Numbered from the stretch's first letter, positions 1-9,325 are shown. The stretch: 64,000 nt of DNA from Larkinella sp. C7 (GCF_006149005.1 NZ_VBSL01000003.1:558001-622000); one strand, 5' to 3'. Numbers and translations: made by a program. Notes: a model not told the origin generated them from the sequence alone.

Positions 1-258
1 TACGGGTTTAGTCATTGCTATTCTTGTTTTCAAGGATTTCAGCAAAGCTAAAGACCGTTACCCTGGCGTCTGTCAAGAGCCTGTAAAAGAAGGTTAAAGA
101 AATGTTAAAGTTGTTGGTGAGCTGCTTCCCAAAAGCTATCCAGTACAGGCCTGATTCAAAAAAGAAGAATAATATCACAATTGAAAATAAAAGTAGTAGA
201 ACGCTGAGAGAGTGGCATCTAACTTTGTCCATGAAAGCATTTTAGAAACACGAACACG

Positions 259-1644
259 ATGGAAATAAACGCTACCGGAAGCTCATCGCGGAGGAATTTT
301 CTGCAAAAAACCGCTTTGCTGGCCGCTTTAACGCCGAAGCAATGGGGACGGTCTGCTGCTGAAACGGAACCCGTTCGTCTGGCCGAGCCTGGCGAAAATG
401 TCCCGGAAATGGTGGAAGCGGACGGTCGGTTACGGCTGAGCTTTGGTGAAGAAAAGGTGATTGTCCCGAAAGGATTGCAGCCATTCATGCTGGTGACCAA
501 AACCGGCGCGATCATCGTTCAGGCGCAACTGCCGGAAAAACCGTTTCCCTCGCCCCGGATGCACTACGAACGGGCAATGGGAACGTACATTTCCCGCGAT
601 GACGCCAAAACCTGGACGAACATTCCGCTGAAGCCCGGTGAAAATGGGGTGAATCTGGAAGGGGGCGGTATTCAATTGAAGGACGGGACGCTGGTCGCGC
701 TGGATACGTACATTGTACCGGGAAAAAAAGAAGGGCAGGGGCTGGGCCAACTGTATACCTCCCGGGATGACTGGCAGACGCTAACAGGACCCGTGGATGT
801 TCCGTTCGATCTGCCCGGCGCTGATTTTTACGCTTCCAAAGACGACGGCGGCCACCCGCACGAAGCGCAGCGACTGCACCGCCGGATCCTGGAAATGCCC
901 AACGGGGATCTGCTGACCACTTTTTACGGGTGGACCAAAGAAGACCGGACGCCTTCGACGTACATGCCGAGTATGATGAAGACCCGGGTTTTGCTGGTGC
1001 GTTCAACCGATCAAGGAAAGCATTGGAAACAGGTCGCCACCATCGCCGTTGGCCCCGACATCGGCACGGAAGGACTCGATGAACCCGTCATTGCCCGGAT
1101 CAGCAAGGGACCCAATGCCGGGCGACTGCTCTGTTTCATGCGGACCGGTCGTGAACTGCGGGAGTCATTTTCGGATGACAACGGAGCCACCTGGAGCCCC
1201 CACCAGCCCCGGATTTTTGCCGGGCTGGATATTTACCGAACGGAACTCTGGGTCGACTGGCTCCGAAACAAAACCGACTCCAAAGGAAAACCGCTTGATG
1301 AGGGTAATCCTGACGAACTCCGGGGCGCGGTGGTGGACCCTGACCTGATTGAGCTTCGAAGTGGCTTGCTGGTGGCGGCATTCGGCATTCGCGTCCCCCA
1401 GAAAGCGTGCTGGAAGTACCCGGAGCATTCCTGGAATGGCAACTACCTGGCGTTCAGTCAGGATCATGGAAAAACCTGGCCTAACGTGGTCCGGATGACC
1501 TCCGGTGTCATGACCACCCATTATATGGCCATCGAGGAGATGAAGACCGATAATAAAGTGTATGTAGCCTATGACCTGGGAGCCTGGGGAAAAAGCCCGC
1601 GAAATGCCGTCGGGCGTACCCTGGAAATAACGATCAAATCCTGA
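259..1644 (+). CDS. Tat-exported sialidase-like (BNR/Asp-box) protein
   Basis: This 461-residue protein looks like an exported six-bladed beta-propeller of the sialidase/BNR superfamily. The N-terminus carries a twin-arginine motif (SRRNFLQK, residues 10-17) followed by a short hydrophobic stretch, so export through the Tat system is likely; a tatA gene lies 1.7 kb downstream. Asp-box-like repeats (S-x-D-x-G-x-T-W pattern) are visible as SRDDAKTW, RSTDQGKHW, SDDNGATW and SQDHGKTW. These mark the fold, not the substrate. True sialidase activity would need the arginine triad and the Tyr/Glu pair, which I cannot place with confidence, so another glycan-binding or hydrolytic role is possible. It converges on mdh with a shared terminator between them. 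Confidence 0.8.
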   Translation: MEINATGSSSRRNFLQKTALLAALTPKQWGRSAAETEPVRLAEPGENVPEMVEADGRLRLSFGEEKVIVPKGLQPFMLVTKTGAIIVQAQLPEKPFPSPRMHYERAMGTYISRDDAKTWTNIPLKPGENGVNLEGGGIQLKDGTLVALDTYIVPGKKEGQGLGQLYTSRDDWQTLTGPVDVPFDLPGADFYASKDDGGHPHEAQRLHRRILEMPNGDLLTTFYGWTKEDRTPSTYMPSMMKTRVLLVRSTDQGKHWKQVATIAVGPDIGTEGLDEPVIARISKGPNAGRLLCFMRTGRELRESFSDDNGATWSPHQPRIFAGLDIYRTELWVDWLRNKTDSKGKPLDEGNPDELRGAVVDPDLIELRSGLLVAAFGIRVPQKACWKYPEHSWNGNYLAFSQDHGKTWPNVVRMTSGVMTTHYMAIEEMKTDNKVYVAYDLGAWGKSPRNAVGRTLEITIKS

Positions 1645-1657
1645 GTTTGGCAGAAGT

Positions 1658-1717
1658 CGATAGTCGATATGAAAAAAGGACACCCGTGATGGTGTCCTTT
1701 TTTCATATCGACTATCG
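1658..1717. terminator. Bidirectional intrinsic terminator
   Basis: A perfect 27-bp inverted repeat (1658-1684 and 1691-1717) with a 6-base loop. The core GGACACC/GGTGTCC is flanked by an A6 tract on one side and a T6 tract on the other, the classical layout of a terminator working in both directions. It lies between the convergent sialidase-like gene and mdh. Confidence 0.88.
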
Positions 1718-1724
1718 GGATTTT

Positions 1725-2660
1725 TTACAGGTCCAGCGTTTTCAGAATGTCGTTCATGTTCCGAACAGCGTCGGCCGACTTGTTGAAAGCCGCCTGCTCG
1801 TCTTCGTTGAGGTCGAAATCCACGATGCTTTCCCAGCCATTGCGGCCGATGACCACCGGCACACCGAGGCAGATATCCGACTGGCCGTATTCGCCTTCCA
1901 GCAGAACGCAGCACGGAATGACGCGTTTCTGGTCGCGAACGATGCTTTCGACCAGGGCCGCACCGGCTGCTCCGGGTGCATACCAGGCCGAAGTGCCGAT
2001 CAGTTTGGTCAGCGTCGCTCCGCCCACCATCGTGTCGGCGGCTACTTTTTGCAGCGTTTCGGCATCCAGAAACTGGCTGACCGGAACCCCCGAATACGTC
2101 GCCAGACGCGTCAGCGGAATCATGGTCGTATCGCCGTGTCCGCCGATCACCACGCCCTGCAAATCGTTGGGCGAACACTTCAGCGCCAGCGACAGATACG
2201 TTTTAAAACGGGCCGAATCCAAAATTCCTCCTAATCCGATTATACGGTTTTTGGGGAGTCCGGATGCCTTCAGCGCCAGGTACGTCATCGTGTCCATAGG
2301 ATTGGAAATGATGACGAAAATAGCGTCTGGAGAGTGTTTTAAGATATTTTCGGTAACGCCTTTCACGATGTTGGCGTTGGTACCAATCAGGTCTTCACGG
2401 GTCATTCCCGGCTTGCGCGGAATCCCCGATGTAATCACGACAACATCCGAATTGGCGGTTAATTCGTAATTATTGGAGGAACCGGTGATTTTGACGTCAC
2501 AGTCCAACAACGTAGACGCCTGAAGCATGTCTAAACCTTTGCCTTCGCTAAGACCCTCTTTGATGTCCAGGAGCACAACCTCCTCGGCTAATTCACGTCG
2601 GGCGATGTTATCGGCACAGGTCGCTCCGACGGCCCCGGCACCTACTACGGTAATTTTCAT
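1725..2660 (-). CDS. mdh: Malate dehydrogenase
   Basis: NAD-dependent malate dehydrogenase of the LDH-like type, converting malate to oxaloacetate in the TCA cycle in the cytoplasm. The 311-residue length is normal. The Rossmann loop GAGAVG is at residues 7-12 and an acidic residue (Asp32) sits where NAD ribose is bound. Substrate-binding arginines lie in the mobile loop IPRKPGMTRED (Arg82, Arg88) and at Arg151. The catalytic pair is Asp148 and His175 (IGGHGDTTM). An arginine rather than glutamine in the mobile loop supports malate over lactate. The gene stands alone and ends at the bidirectional terminator shared with the sialidase-like gene. Confidence 0.96.
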   Translation of the reverse strand: MKITVVGAGAVGATCADNIARRELAEEVVLLDIKEGLSEGKGLDMLQASTLLDCDVKITGSSNNYELTANSDVVVITSGIPRKPGMTREDLIGTNANIVKGVTENILKHSPDAIFVIISNPMDTMTYLALKASGLPKNRIIGLGGILDSARFKTYLSLALKCSPNDLQGVVIGGHGDTTMIPLTRLATYSGVPVSQFLDAETLQKVAADTMVGGATLTKLIGTSAWYAPGAAGAALVESIVRDQKRVIPCCVLLEGEYGQSDICLGVPVVIGRNGWESIVDFDLNEDEQAAFNKSADAVRNMNDILKTLDL

Positions 2661-2701
2661 AGAGTTAATGGTTTATTAACTGACAACTGTTTTGAACGGT
2701 A

Positions 2702-2709
2702 CAAAAATA
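2702..2709 (-). promoter_or_regulatory. Putative -7 box for mdh
   Basis: On the minus strand the sequence reads TATTTTTG, matching the Bacteroidota -7 consensus TAnnTTTG, about 42 bases before the mdh ATG. No clear TTG -33 element is seen at the expected spacing, so the call is tentative. Confidence 0.35.
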
Positions 2710-2830
2710 GGAGAGCCGGGGGACACTGGTACTGTAAATAGAAGCTTTTTTTTACAGAATAAGACAATTGGGGTAGAAAATGTGTTATTAGGGTGTCCAG
2801 CTATCCAGGGACTTTAGATAACATCAAACT

Positions 2831-3265
2831 ATGGCAAACCGTCGCTTATTAACGGCCATCCTGAGTTCATTTTTCTTCCGGCGCTCCACCGCAAAAGCGT
2901 CCCGGTATACCCGAAGTGGGAAGAGTATGCTAGATTTGTTGCACCGTGTGGCCGAGAAAACCCGCGTTTTGGGCGTAGGGGCCAGTTATTCGGCGGCCAA
3001 AGACCAGATCAACATTCTGGTCCGGATGGTGCGGGCGTATGCCAAAGGCGAATACCGGGCCATTTCCGGAAAAACGCTGCTGCGCATGGTGGCGGTGCTG
3101 GTGTATTTTGTGTCGCCACTCGACTTTATTCCGGACGTGTTGCCGGTGCTGGGCATGACCGACGACATTGCCCTGATTCTGTGGCTGGTCAGTTCCATAT
3201 CCGACGATATCAACCGGTTTACCGAGTGGGAGCGCAATCATGCGTCATCGATTAAAATTGGGTGA
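2831..3265 (+). CDS. DUF1232 (YkvA-like) membrane protein
   Basis: A 144-residue protein with the DUF1232 signature in its C-terminal half (YFVSPLDFIPDVLPVLGMTDD, about residues 94-114), a hydrophobic hairpin ending in conserved acidic residues. The N-terminal 60 residues are basic and probably cytoplasmic. The family is widespread in bacteria and no biochemical role is established. It is transcribed in the same direction as tatA 85 bases downstream but need not share a transcript with it, since a promoter-like box precedes tatA. Confidence 0.85.
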   Translation: MANRRLLTAILSSFFFRRSTAKASRYTRSGKSMLDLLHRVAEKTRVLGVGASYSAAKDQINILVRMVRAYAKGEYRAISGKTLLRMVAVLVYFVSPLDFIPDVLPVLGMTDDIALILWLVSSISDDINRFTEWERNHASSIKIG

Positions 3266-3305
3266 AATCGTTTTTTTTAGTACACAATAATTTCGTAATA
3301 ATCGT

Positions 3306-3313
3306 TACTTTTG
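3306..3313 (+). promoter_or_regulatory. Putative -7 box for tatA
   Basis: TACTTTTG matches the Bacteroidota TAnnTTTG element 37 bases upstream of the tatA ATG. A good TTG partner 17-23 bases upstream is not visible. Confidence 0.35.
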
Positions 3314-3350
3314 TAAAGAGTTTCTGCATACACTCATAACTCATACTATC

Positions 3351-3560
3351 ATGGCATTACTCACAATTTATGCATTTTTAGGCTCACTCGGCGGAACAGA
3401 ACTTCTTTTGATCGGTCTGGTGATCCTGTTATTCTTCGGTGCAAAACGGATTCCTGACCTGATGAAGGGCCTTGGCAAAGGCATTAAAGAATTTAAAGAC
3501 GCTACCAAAGACGTTCGCGAAAACATCGAAGAAGGACTTCGCGATACGAATGTGAAATAA
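3351..3560 (+). CDS. tatA: Sec-independent translocase subunit TatA
   Basis: The 69-residue protein is the pore-forming TatA/TatE component of the twin-arginine translocase. It has a short periplasmic N-terminus, one membrane segment (about residues 12-32, [20 protein letters not shown]), the conserved FGAKRIPDL hinge, then an amphipathic helix and an acidic/basic tail. Size and motif are typical. TatC is not in the window. The Tat-type signal on the protein at 259-1644 is a likely substrate, although chromosomal proximity alone does not show this. Confidence 0.93.
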   Translation: MALLTIYAFLGSLGGTELLLIGLVILLFFGAKRIPDLMKGLGKGIKEFKDATKDVRENIEEGLRDTNVK

Positions 3561-3588
3561 GGAATGGTACCCTGTAAAGGAATCTTAA

Positions 3589-3661
3589 ATGTAAAATGCT
3601 AAATGATGAATGTAAAAGTTTCGGAATGCAATCTACTTTTACATTTTACATTCATCATTTA
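3589..3661. repeat. Imperfect AT-rich inverted repeat downstream of tatA
   Basis: A 20-base left arm (3600-3619, TAAATGATGAATGTAAAAGT) pairs with a 27-base right arm (3635-3661) that matches it except for a 7-base insertion repeating ATGTAAA. A further ATGTAAAATG copy lies at 3589-3598. It could act as a terminator for tatA, but it has no T-tract and looks like an accumulated intergenic repeat. Confidence 0.55.
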
Positions 3662-3746
3662 ATATCGCTCCGGCGACCCGGTTTACGTTCCTTTTTATCA
3701 TTTCAAAAGAAATTCAGACAACAGCTCGGCCTGAACGGTCGTTCTG

Positions 3747-3777
3747 TTGTCTCTTTTTTTCTACCAGCCGTACTTTG
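3747..3777 (+). promoter_or_regulatory. Putative near-leaderless promoter of gatA
   Basis: TTG (3747-3749), a 21-base spacer and TACTTTG (3771-3777) resemble the Bacteroidota promoter. The box lies only 2 bases before the chosen gatA ATG at 3780, so the mRNA would start at or inside the start codon. Confidence 0.3.
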
Positions 3778-3779
3778 TT

Positions 3780-5222
3780 ATGCCCGTAAAACCGTACGAT
3801 TCCCTCTCTGACATCCAGCGCGATCTGGCCACTGGATCAATTACCTGCCGCCAATTGGTGGAGCATTACCTCCAGCGAATTGACGACCACCAGCACCTGA
3901 ATGCGTTTGTGGCAGTGTATGCCGACGAAGCGCGGCAGCGGGCGGATGAAGTAGATGCGAAATTGAAAGAGGGAAAGGCGGGTCGGCTGGCCGGCATGGT
4001 GTTGGGCATCAAGGATGTACTCTGTTACAACCAGCATGGTGTTCAGGCGGGGAGCCGGATTCTGGACGGTTTTGTGTCGCAGTTTACGGCCACTGCCGTG
4101 CAGCGGGTCATCGACGAGGACGTCATCATCATTGGCCGTCAGAACTGCGACGAATTTGCCATGGGCTCGTCCAACGAGAATTCGGCCTTTGGGCCGGTCC
4201 GGAATGCGGATGATCCCGACCGGGTGCCGGGTGGTTCGTCGGGCGGTTCGGCGGTGGCGGTTCAGGCGGGGTTGTGTCTGGCGTCGCTGGGGTCCGATAC
4301 CGGCGGTTCGGTTCGTCAGCCTTCGGCCTTTTGCGGCACGGTGGGGCTGAAACCCACCTACGCCCGGGTGTCGCGCTGGGGGCTGATTGCCTACGCGTCG
4401 TCCTTCGATTGCATCGGCCCGATTACCCATACCGTCGAAGATGCGGCTTTGCTGCTGGAAATCATGGCCGGCGCCGACGACTTCGACAGCACCGTGAGCC
4501 GGCATGACATCCCGGCGTATAGCCAGCAACTGACGATAAACCGCACCCTGCGGATTGGCTACCTGCGTGAAGGGGTTGAAAGCGAAGGCGTCGATCCCAT
4601 CATTCGGCAGAAAACGCAGGAAGCTCTGGATCGTTTGCGCGAGCTGGGGCACACCGTCGAACCGGTGGATTTTCCGCTGTTGAAACACATTTTGCCTACG
4701 TATTACATTCTGACCACCGCCGAGGCCAGTTCCAACCTTTCCCGTTTCGACGGCGTCCGGTTTGGCTACCGCAGCCCCGACGTCACGGATCTGGAGTCAC
4801 TCTACAAAAAATCCCGGACCGACGGTTTTGGCGATGAGGTCCGTCGCCGGATTATCCTCGGCACCTTTGCCCTCAGTTCCAGTTACTACGACGCGTATTA
4901 CACCAAAGCCCAGCAGGTTCGCCGGTTGATCAAGGATGAAACCGACGCCCTGTTTGCCCATTATGATCTGATCGCTTCCCCCGTAACGCCCACAACGGCA
5001 TTCCGGATTGGGGAGAAAGCCAGCGATCCGCTGCAAATGTACCTGGCCGACATCTTTACGGTGCAGGCCAACGTCGTGGGTTGCCCGGCTATTTCCATTC
5101 CGAACGGCACCGACGAGAACGGGTTGTCCATCGGTTTTCAGTTCATGGCGGCCCCCTTTCGCGAAGTCGATATGCTGGCGGCTGCCAACCAGTTGACAAA
5201 ACTACAGGCGGTCGAAGCGTAA
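3780..5222 (+). CDS. gatA: Glutamyl-tRNA(Gln) amidotransferase subunit A
   Basis: GatA, the glutaminase/amidase subunit of the GatCAB complex that converts Glu-tRNA(Gln) or Asp-tRNA(Asn) to the amidated form. The amidase-signature triad is intact: Lys78 (LGIKDV), cis-Ser153 (GGSSGGS) and Ser177 (SDTGGSVRQPSAFCG), spaced as in known GatA proteins. The 480-residue length is normal. I chose the ATG at 3780 rather than an upstream one at 3747 because homologues begin near this point and the 11 residues before it look untranslated. gatB and gatC are not adjacent, which is common in this phylum. Confidence 0.94.
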   Translation: MPVKPYDSLSDIQRDLATGSITCRQLVEHYLQRIDDHQHLNAFVAVYADEARQRADEVDAKLKEGKAGRLAGMVLGIKDVLCYNQHGVQAGSRILDGFVSQFTATAVQRVIDEDVIIIGRQNCDEFAMGSSNENSAFGPVRNADDPDRVPGGSSGGSAVAVQAGLCLASLGSDTGGSVRQPSAFCGTVGLKPTYARVSRWGLIAYASSFDCIGPITHTVEDAALLLEIMAGADDFDSTVSRHDIPAYSQQLTINRTLRIGYLREGVESEGVDPIIRQKTQEALDRLRELGHTVEPVDFPLLKHILPTYYILTTAEASSNLSRFDGVRFGYRSPDVTDLESLYKKSRTDGFGDEVRRRIILGTFALSSSYYDAYYTKAQQVRRLIKDETDALFAHYDLIASPVTPTTAFRIGEKASDPLQMYLADIFTVQANVVGCPAISIPNGTDENGLSIGFQFMAAPFREVDMLAAANQLTKLQAVEA

Positions 5223-5260
5223 TCTATTTTTTTCGGGTAACGTCTTTTAGTAACCAGGGC

Positions 5261-5444
5261 ATTTTGCCCCGTCAGGGGCTGAACAGCGCAGCGTCGGTAG
5301 CCAGCTAGGTTGTTCCGCGTTCCCCGCGTGCCTATGGGCACGCAACAATTCCCAACATCGGTCGCGTACCCAAAGGCACGCAGCGGTCGAAATGCCCATC
5401 GCTACCTACCGACGCAGCGCTGTTTGATCCCTTCGGGATAAAAT
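5261..5444. repeat. Long nested inverted-repeat element
   Basis: Outer arms 5261-5301 and 5401-5444 pair over about 40 bases: ATTTTgccccGtcAGGGg...AACAGCGCAGCGTCGGTAGC on one side and its near-complement on the other. Within the arms lie small hairpins (GCCCCGTCAGGGGC and ATCCCTTCGGGAT). The centre holds two more hairpins built on GCGTGCC/GGCACGC (around 5326-5343 and 5363-5382). It has no coding potential and occupies the space between the convergent gatA and the cytochrome fusion gene. The layout suggests a structured RNA or a dispersed REP-like element; dispersal cannot be shown from one copy. Confidence 0.6.
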
Positions 5445-5488
5445 GAACCATTCGTTTGGAAAACCCCATGAAGGACCCCTGGATGACG

Positions 5489-8400
5489 TTACTTTTTCGC
5501 CTGTTTCACCGGCGTGGTCGTCCGCAGGAAAGCCACGAGGTCGATGACTTCATCTTCCGTCAGGGCATCGAGCAAACCGGTGGGCATCATGGAATTGGGC
5601 GTCACTTCGCGCGATTGCACATCGGATTTGTTCAAGACCACCGCATCCTGACCCACCACGCGCAGGGTGAGTTGCCGTTCGTTTTCGCCGGCCACATTTC
5701 CGGAATACGTGCGCCCGTCGCGGGTCGTCACCACCACCATCTTGTAGTCGTCCTGAATTTCGCCACTCGGATTGAGAATATTGCTGAGCAGATAATCCAC
5801 ATTGCCCCGGTTTGAGCCCGTAATATCCGGCCCAATGCTGCCGCCTTCGCCGTACATCTTGTGGCAAGGACCACAGGTTCGCTGAAAAACCAGACGACCT
5901 TTAACGGTGTTGGCACTCAGCAATGCCCGGTCACTCAGCAATTTCTGGTAGCGGTTATAGGCTTTTTCGTCGATACCGTGCTGCTCGATCGGTCCCCAGA
6001 TTTCGACAAAACCGCTGCCCACCACCCGCAGCAACTGCCGGGCGGCATAGGTCGGTACATCCCGTTTCGGAATCTTGTTGTTTTTCAACGCCTGCGCCAG
6101 TTGCCAGCCGTATTTCGGGCGGGACGACATCGTTTGTACCACCTGAAGTTTATCGGCGGGACTGAAATCCGCATACCGGGCCAGCAGCAGTTCGCCCAGC
6201 GGTTCGCGGTCGTAACCGGCAATGGCCCGGATGGTTTCGCTGCGCAGAGTTGGCTCGTTCAGCAACGCGGGCAATTCGGCCATGAGTTCGGGCCGCTGCT
6301 GGCCCGCAATGGATTTCAAGGCTTTGAGCCGTTGGTCGAGGGGCGCTTTCCGGTCTTTCAGCGTCACCAGCGACTTCCGGGCGGTTTCCGTATCGCCAAA
6401 TTGCTGGGCCACCTGCTGGGCGAGCGGGGCGGTTTTAGGGTTGGCTTTTAGTTTAGTGTAAACGGCTTTCCAGTTGGCCGGGGTTGCCAGATCCGTGCGT
6501 CCTTCCAGACCGTCGCGCATGCCTTCCAGCAGGCTCACCTGCGTTTTGGGCGATTTTCCGAGCGCCGTAATCAACGTTGGCGTTTGGTCGGCATCCACGA
6601 TTCGACGGGCAATAAACCGGGCCACCATCGGAATTTCGCAACGGGCCGCGAGGTCTAACGCCCGGGCCGGATTTGATTTGACGAGCGGTTCAAAACCGAA
6701 CCAGATCATTTTGGGCAGGTTGTGATCGTTCTTGTCTTCACCGTGGGCCATCAGTTCCCCGGCGATTTTCCACTGCGATTCCGTGTCAACCCGTTGCAGG
6801 GCCGACGCCAGATAAAGCCGTACCACTGCCGATGGGTCTTCGCGGGCCATCCGAACCATTTTGTCCTGAACACCCGCTGATGGAGCCTTGTCTTCGCACA
6901 ACAACTGAACGGCCCAGGCCCGAACGTAGGCGTCCTTGTCGTCCAGGACTTTCGTGAGTGCTTTTTCATCAAAACCGCCGGTGATGTGCAGTGACCAGAG
7001 GGCCCGGAGCCGCCAGTCGGCGTTGGCATTCGTCTCGAAGAGCTGGCGAAGTTGCGCGTGGGTTTGCCCGTCGAGTTTCCCCTTTGCGGCCCGGTTTTGT
7101 AGAATAACCCGCGCCCGGCGGGCGTGCCAGTCGCTTTTAACAGTTTGTAGATTGACCAACTGCTGATCGGTCATTTTGGTTAGGTCCGAATACCGCCCCG
7201 TCCAGTTTTCAGCCAATGAGTTTTTGGGCATAATCCGGAAAATCCGACCGGTTTCGCTGTTCAGAACTTCTTTCCCACAAATGTCTGCATCGTGCCAATC
7301 CAGCACATAAAGCCCGCCATCCGGTCCGACTTCCATGCTGAAACCCACCCACTGCGCGTTGTTGGCCTGCAAAAAATCGGCCCCGTGATGCCCGACGAAG
7401 CCCGATCCTTTGGGTTCCAGCACATCCGCCAGAATGGCGTGCTCGTGGATATTCGCCATGAAAATCCGGCCCTGCTGCGAGGCCGGAAAGGCATCGGACT
7501 GGTACACCCGCGCCCCGCCGTGCGCTGAACGGTGGCTGTGGTCGGCGATGGTTTTGATGTCATTGTAGACGTACGGGTTGAAATGCTGCCCGCCTTGCCG
7601 GTGGTAAATACCGCCCGGAACGACGTGCCAGAGGTGCGGAATGACGCAGGCCGTCATAATAAGCTGGCCCTTCGCGTCGTAGTCGATGCCCCACGGATTG
7701 CTGAAGCCGTGCGCCACGACCTCAAACCGGTCTTTGGTGGGGTGATACCGCCAGACGCCCCCGTTGATGTCGACGCCTTCGCCCTCCAGAATGTCTTCGG
7801 GAAACGGATCGTTGTGTTTATACAGTTTCCCCTTGCCGTTCGGTTTCCGAACCTTCGACGGGGTGGCAAATCCCTGCAAACCGTAGAGCCAGCCGTCCGG
7901 CCCCCAGTGCAGGCTGTTCAGCGTTTCGTGCCGGTCGCGGATGCCCCAGCCCGTCAGCCGAACCTCAATGTCTTTCTGATCGGCCCGATCGTCGCCGTTG
8001 CGATCCGGCACAAAGAGCAGGTTGGGGGGCGCACCCAGAAACAGGCCGTCGAACCCCACGGCTATGGCTGAGGGAAACGCGATGCTATCCAGAAAAACCT
8101 TTTGTTTATCCGCCACGCCGTCGCCGTTGGTGTCTTCCAGAATCAGAATGCGGCTGTTCCCGGCTTTGGAAAAACCGTGTCCGCGTGATTCGTAATCGCG
8201 GTTTTCGGCCACCCAGAGTCGTCCGCGGTCATCCCAGCAGAAGGCCATGGGTTGGGTCATCATCGGCTCCGACGCCCAGACGTTGGCCTTGTATCCTTCC
8301 GGCATCGTCATGCTTTCGACCGCTGCCTGCGGAGTCAGGAATTTGGCTTCCAGACCTTCTTTCTGAGCAAGGCCCCACAACGTCGAGGTATTATACATGG

Positions 8401-9325
8401 AAGTATTGCCGCTGAACTCACTCCAGGTTTTGGTCAGTTCCACATCGTTCAGTTCACCGGTGTAAACGACGACCTGATGGCGGATGGTTTCCGTATCACC
8501 TTTTTCGATTTTCCAGTCGCCGGTTCGGGCGCGGGCGGGGCCAATGCCGAGTTGGTTGTCGACCCGCCAGGTTTGGGGATAGCCTTTGTTTTCCGGATGG
8601 TCGAAAATGGCGATGTGGGCCAGGTCGGTCCGGCCTTCCACCTGCATCCCGGCATCGACCCACATGGCGCGCTGGCCTTCCGCTTTTTCGTTGCGTTGCC
8701 GGGCCGCATTAATCACTTCGCCCTTGATGCCCTCGCGCCAGGGCATCCGCAGAAACAGCCCGCCGTAATCGTATTTGCCAATCGTAATATCGGTGATGGC
8801 TTTGCCTTTCCATTCCAGATCCAGCAGAAATTTTCCGTTTTTTTCGCGCATTGTCCAGTTCTGGGTTTCCCGCAGAACGGCTTCGCCTTTTTCGTCCAGC
8901 AAATCATACACCGTCTGCCATTTGACGTCGGTTCCGGTGGCTTTGGTCACCGTGGCCGAAACCCGGCGCCAGTAGTCGCCCTGCGGGTGGTGAAAATAAT
9001 CCCGGCCATTGACGCGGGTAAAGCCCCAGTACAAACCGGTCTGGTGCTTGTGATGGCCGGGGCTGTATTCGGTCAGAATGCCTTTGCCATCGGGCGCGGT
9101 GATGGGGTGGAGGTAAGGCCGGAAATCGGGCTTCGCATTCTGAACCACGATCGGCTTTTGGCCGTCGCTTCGAAAAACAGAAATCGTACCGGATTTGGCA
9201 TCCTGTTTAATGCGCAATGGTTTGCCTGTGCCGGGCGGTTGCCTGGACGACCCCGTTTGGGATCGTTGAAAAAAGCTGGCAGAAGAGAAAACGATAAGAA
9301 TTAGGAATAAGAAAACGGATTTCAT
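5489..9325 (-). CDS. PmoA-like / membrane-bound dehydrogenase-like / cytochrome c fusion protein
   Basis: A 1278-residue secreted protein with several modules. Residues 1-20 form a signal peptide. About 30-340 resemble the DUF6807 'PmoA' family. About 345-700 form the PVC-type membrane-bound dehydrogenase beta-propeller (EGYKANVWASEP, GRLWVAENRDYE, DTNGDGVADKQ, LNSLHWGPDGWLYG). About 740-1110 are alpha-helical HEAT-like repeats. The last 140 residues are a cytochrome c domain with a CxxCH heme site (RTCGPCHK) and a distal Met region (NSMMPTGL). Such proteins occur in Bacteroidota and Planctomycetota near carbohydrate or amine oxidation genes; the substrate is unknown. It stands alone, divergent from the SYLF gene. 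Confidence 0.85.
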   Translation of the reverse strand: MKSVFLFLILIVFSSASFFQRSQTGSSRQPPGTGKPLRIKQDAKSGTISVFRSDGQKPIVVQNAKPDFRPYLHPITAPDGKGILTEYSPGHHKHQTGLYWGFTRVNGRDYFHHPQGDYWRRVSATVTKATGTDVKWQTVYDLLDEKGEAVLRETQNWTMREKNGKFLLDLEWKGKAITDITIGKYDYGGLFLRMPWREGIKGEVINAARQRNEKAEGQRAMWVDAGMQVEGRTDLAHIAIFDHPENKGYPQTWRVDNQLGIGPARARTGDWKIEKGDTETIRHQVVVYTGELNDVELTKTWSEFSGNTSMYNTSTLWGLAQKEGLEAKFLTPQAAVESMTMPEGYKANVWASEPMMTQPMAFCWDDRGRLWVAENRDYESRGHGFSKAGNSRILILEDTNGDGVADKQKVFLDSIAFPSAIAVGFDGLFLGAPPNLLFVPDRNGDDRADQKDIEVRLTGWGIRDRHETLNSLHWGPDGWLYGLQGFATPSKVRKPNGKGKLYKHNDPFPEDILEGEGVDINGGVWRYHPTKDRFEVVAHGFSNPWGIDYDAKGQLIMTACVIPHLWHVVPGGIYHRQGGQHFNPYVYNDIKTIADHSHRSAHGGARVYQSDAFPASQQGRIFMANIHEHAILADVLEPKGSGFVGHHGADFLQANNAQWVGFSMEVGPDGGLYVLDWHDADICGKEVLNSETGRIFRIMPKNSLAENWTGRYSDLTKMTDQQLVNLQTVKSDWHARRARVILQNRAAKGKLDGQTHAQLRQLFETNANADWRLRALWSLHITGGFDEKALTKVLDDKDAYVRAWAVQLLCEDKAPSAGVQDKMVRMAREDPSAVVRLYLASALQRVDTESQWKIAGELMAHGEDKNDHNLPKMIWFGFEPLVKSNPARALDLAARCEIPMVARFIARRIVDADQTPTLITALGKSPKTQVSLLEGMRDGLEGRTDLATPANWKAVYTKLKANPKTAPLAQQVAQQFGDTETARKSLVTLKDRKAPLDQRLKALKSIAGQQRPELMAELPALLNEPTLRSETIRAIAGYDREPLGELLLARYADFSPADKLQVVQTMSSRPKYGWQLAQALKNNKIPKRDVPTYAARQLLRVVGSGFVEIWGPIEQHGIDEKAYNRYQKLLSDRALLSANTVKGRLVFQRTCGPCHKMYGEGGSIGPDITGSNRGNVDYLLSNILNPSGEIQDDYKMVVVTTRDGRTYSGNVAGENERQLTLRVVGQDAVVLNKSDVQSREVTPNSMMPTGLLDALTEDEVIDLVAFLRTTTPVKQAKK

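Noticed and set aside
8-232. Minus-strand open frame of 74 codons with a hydrophobic start
   Set aside because: Low-complexity, phenylalanine-rich sequence in an AT-rich stretch with no family resemblance; more likely an upstream regulatory region.
3596-3811. Plus-strand frame of 71 codons before gatA
   Set aside because: Most of it is translated inverted repeat and gatA upstream sequence; no protein-like pattern.
8252-9304. 350-codon plus-strand frame opposite the fusion gene
   Set aside because: It is a complementary-strand shadow of a strongly supported gene in a GC-rich region.
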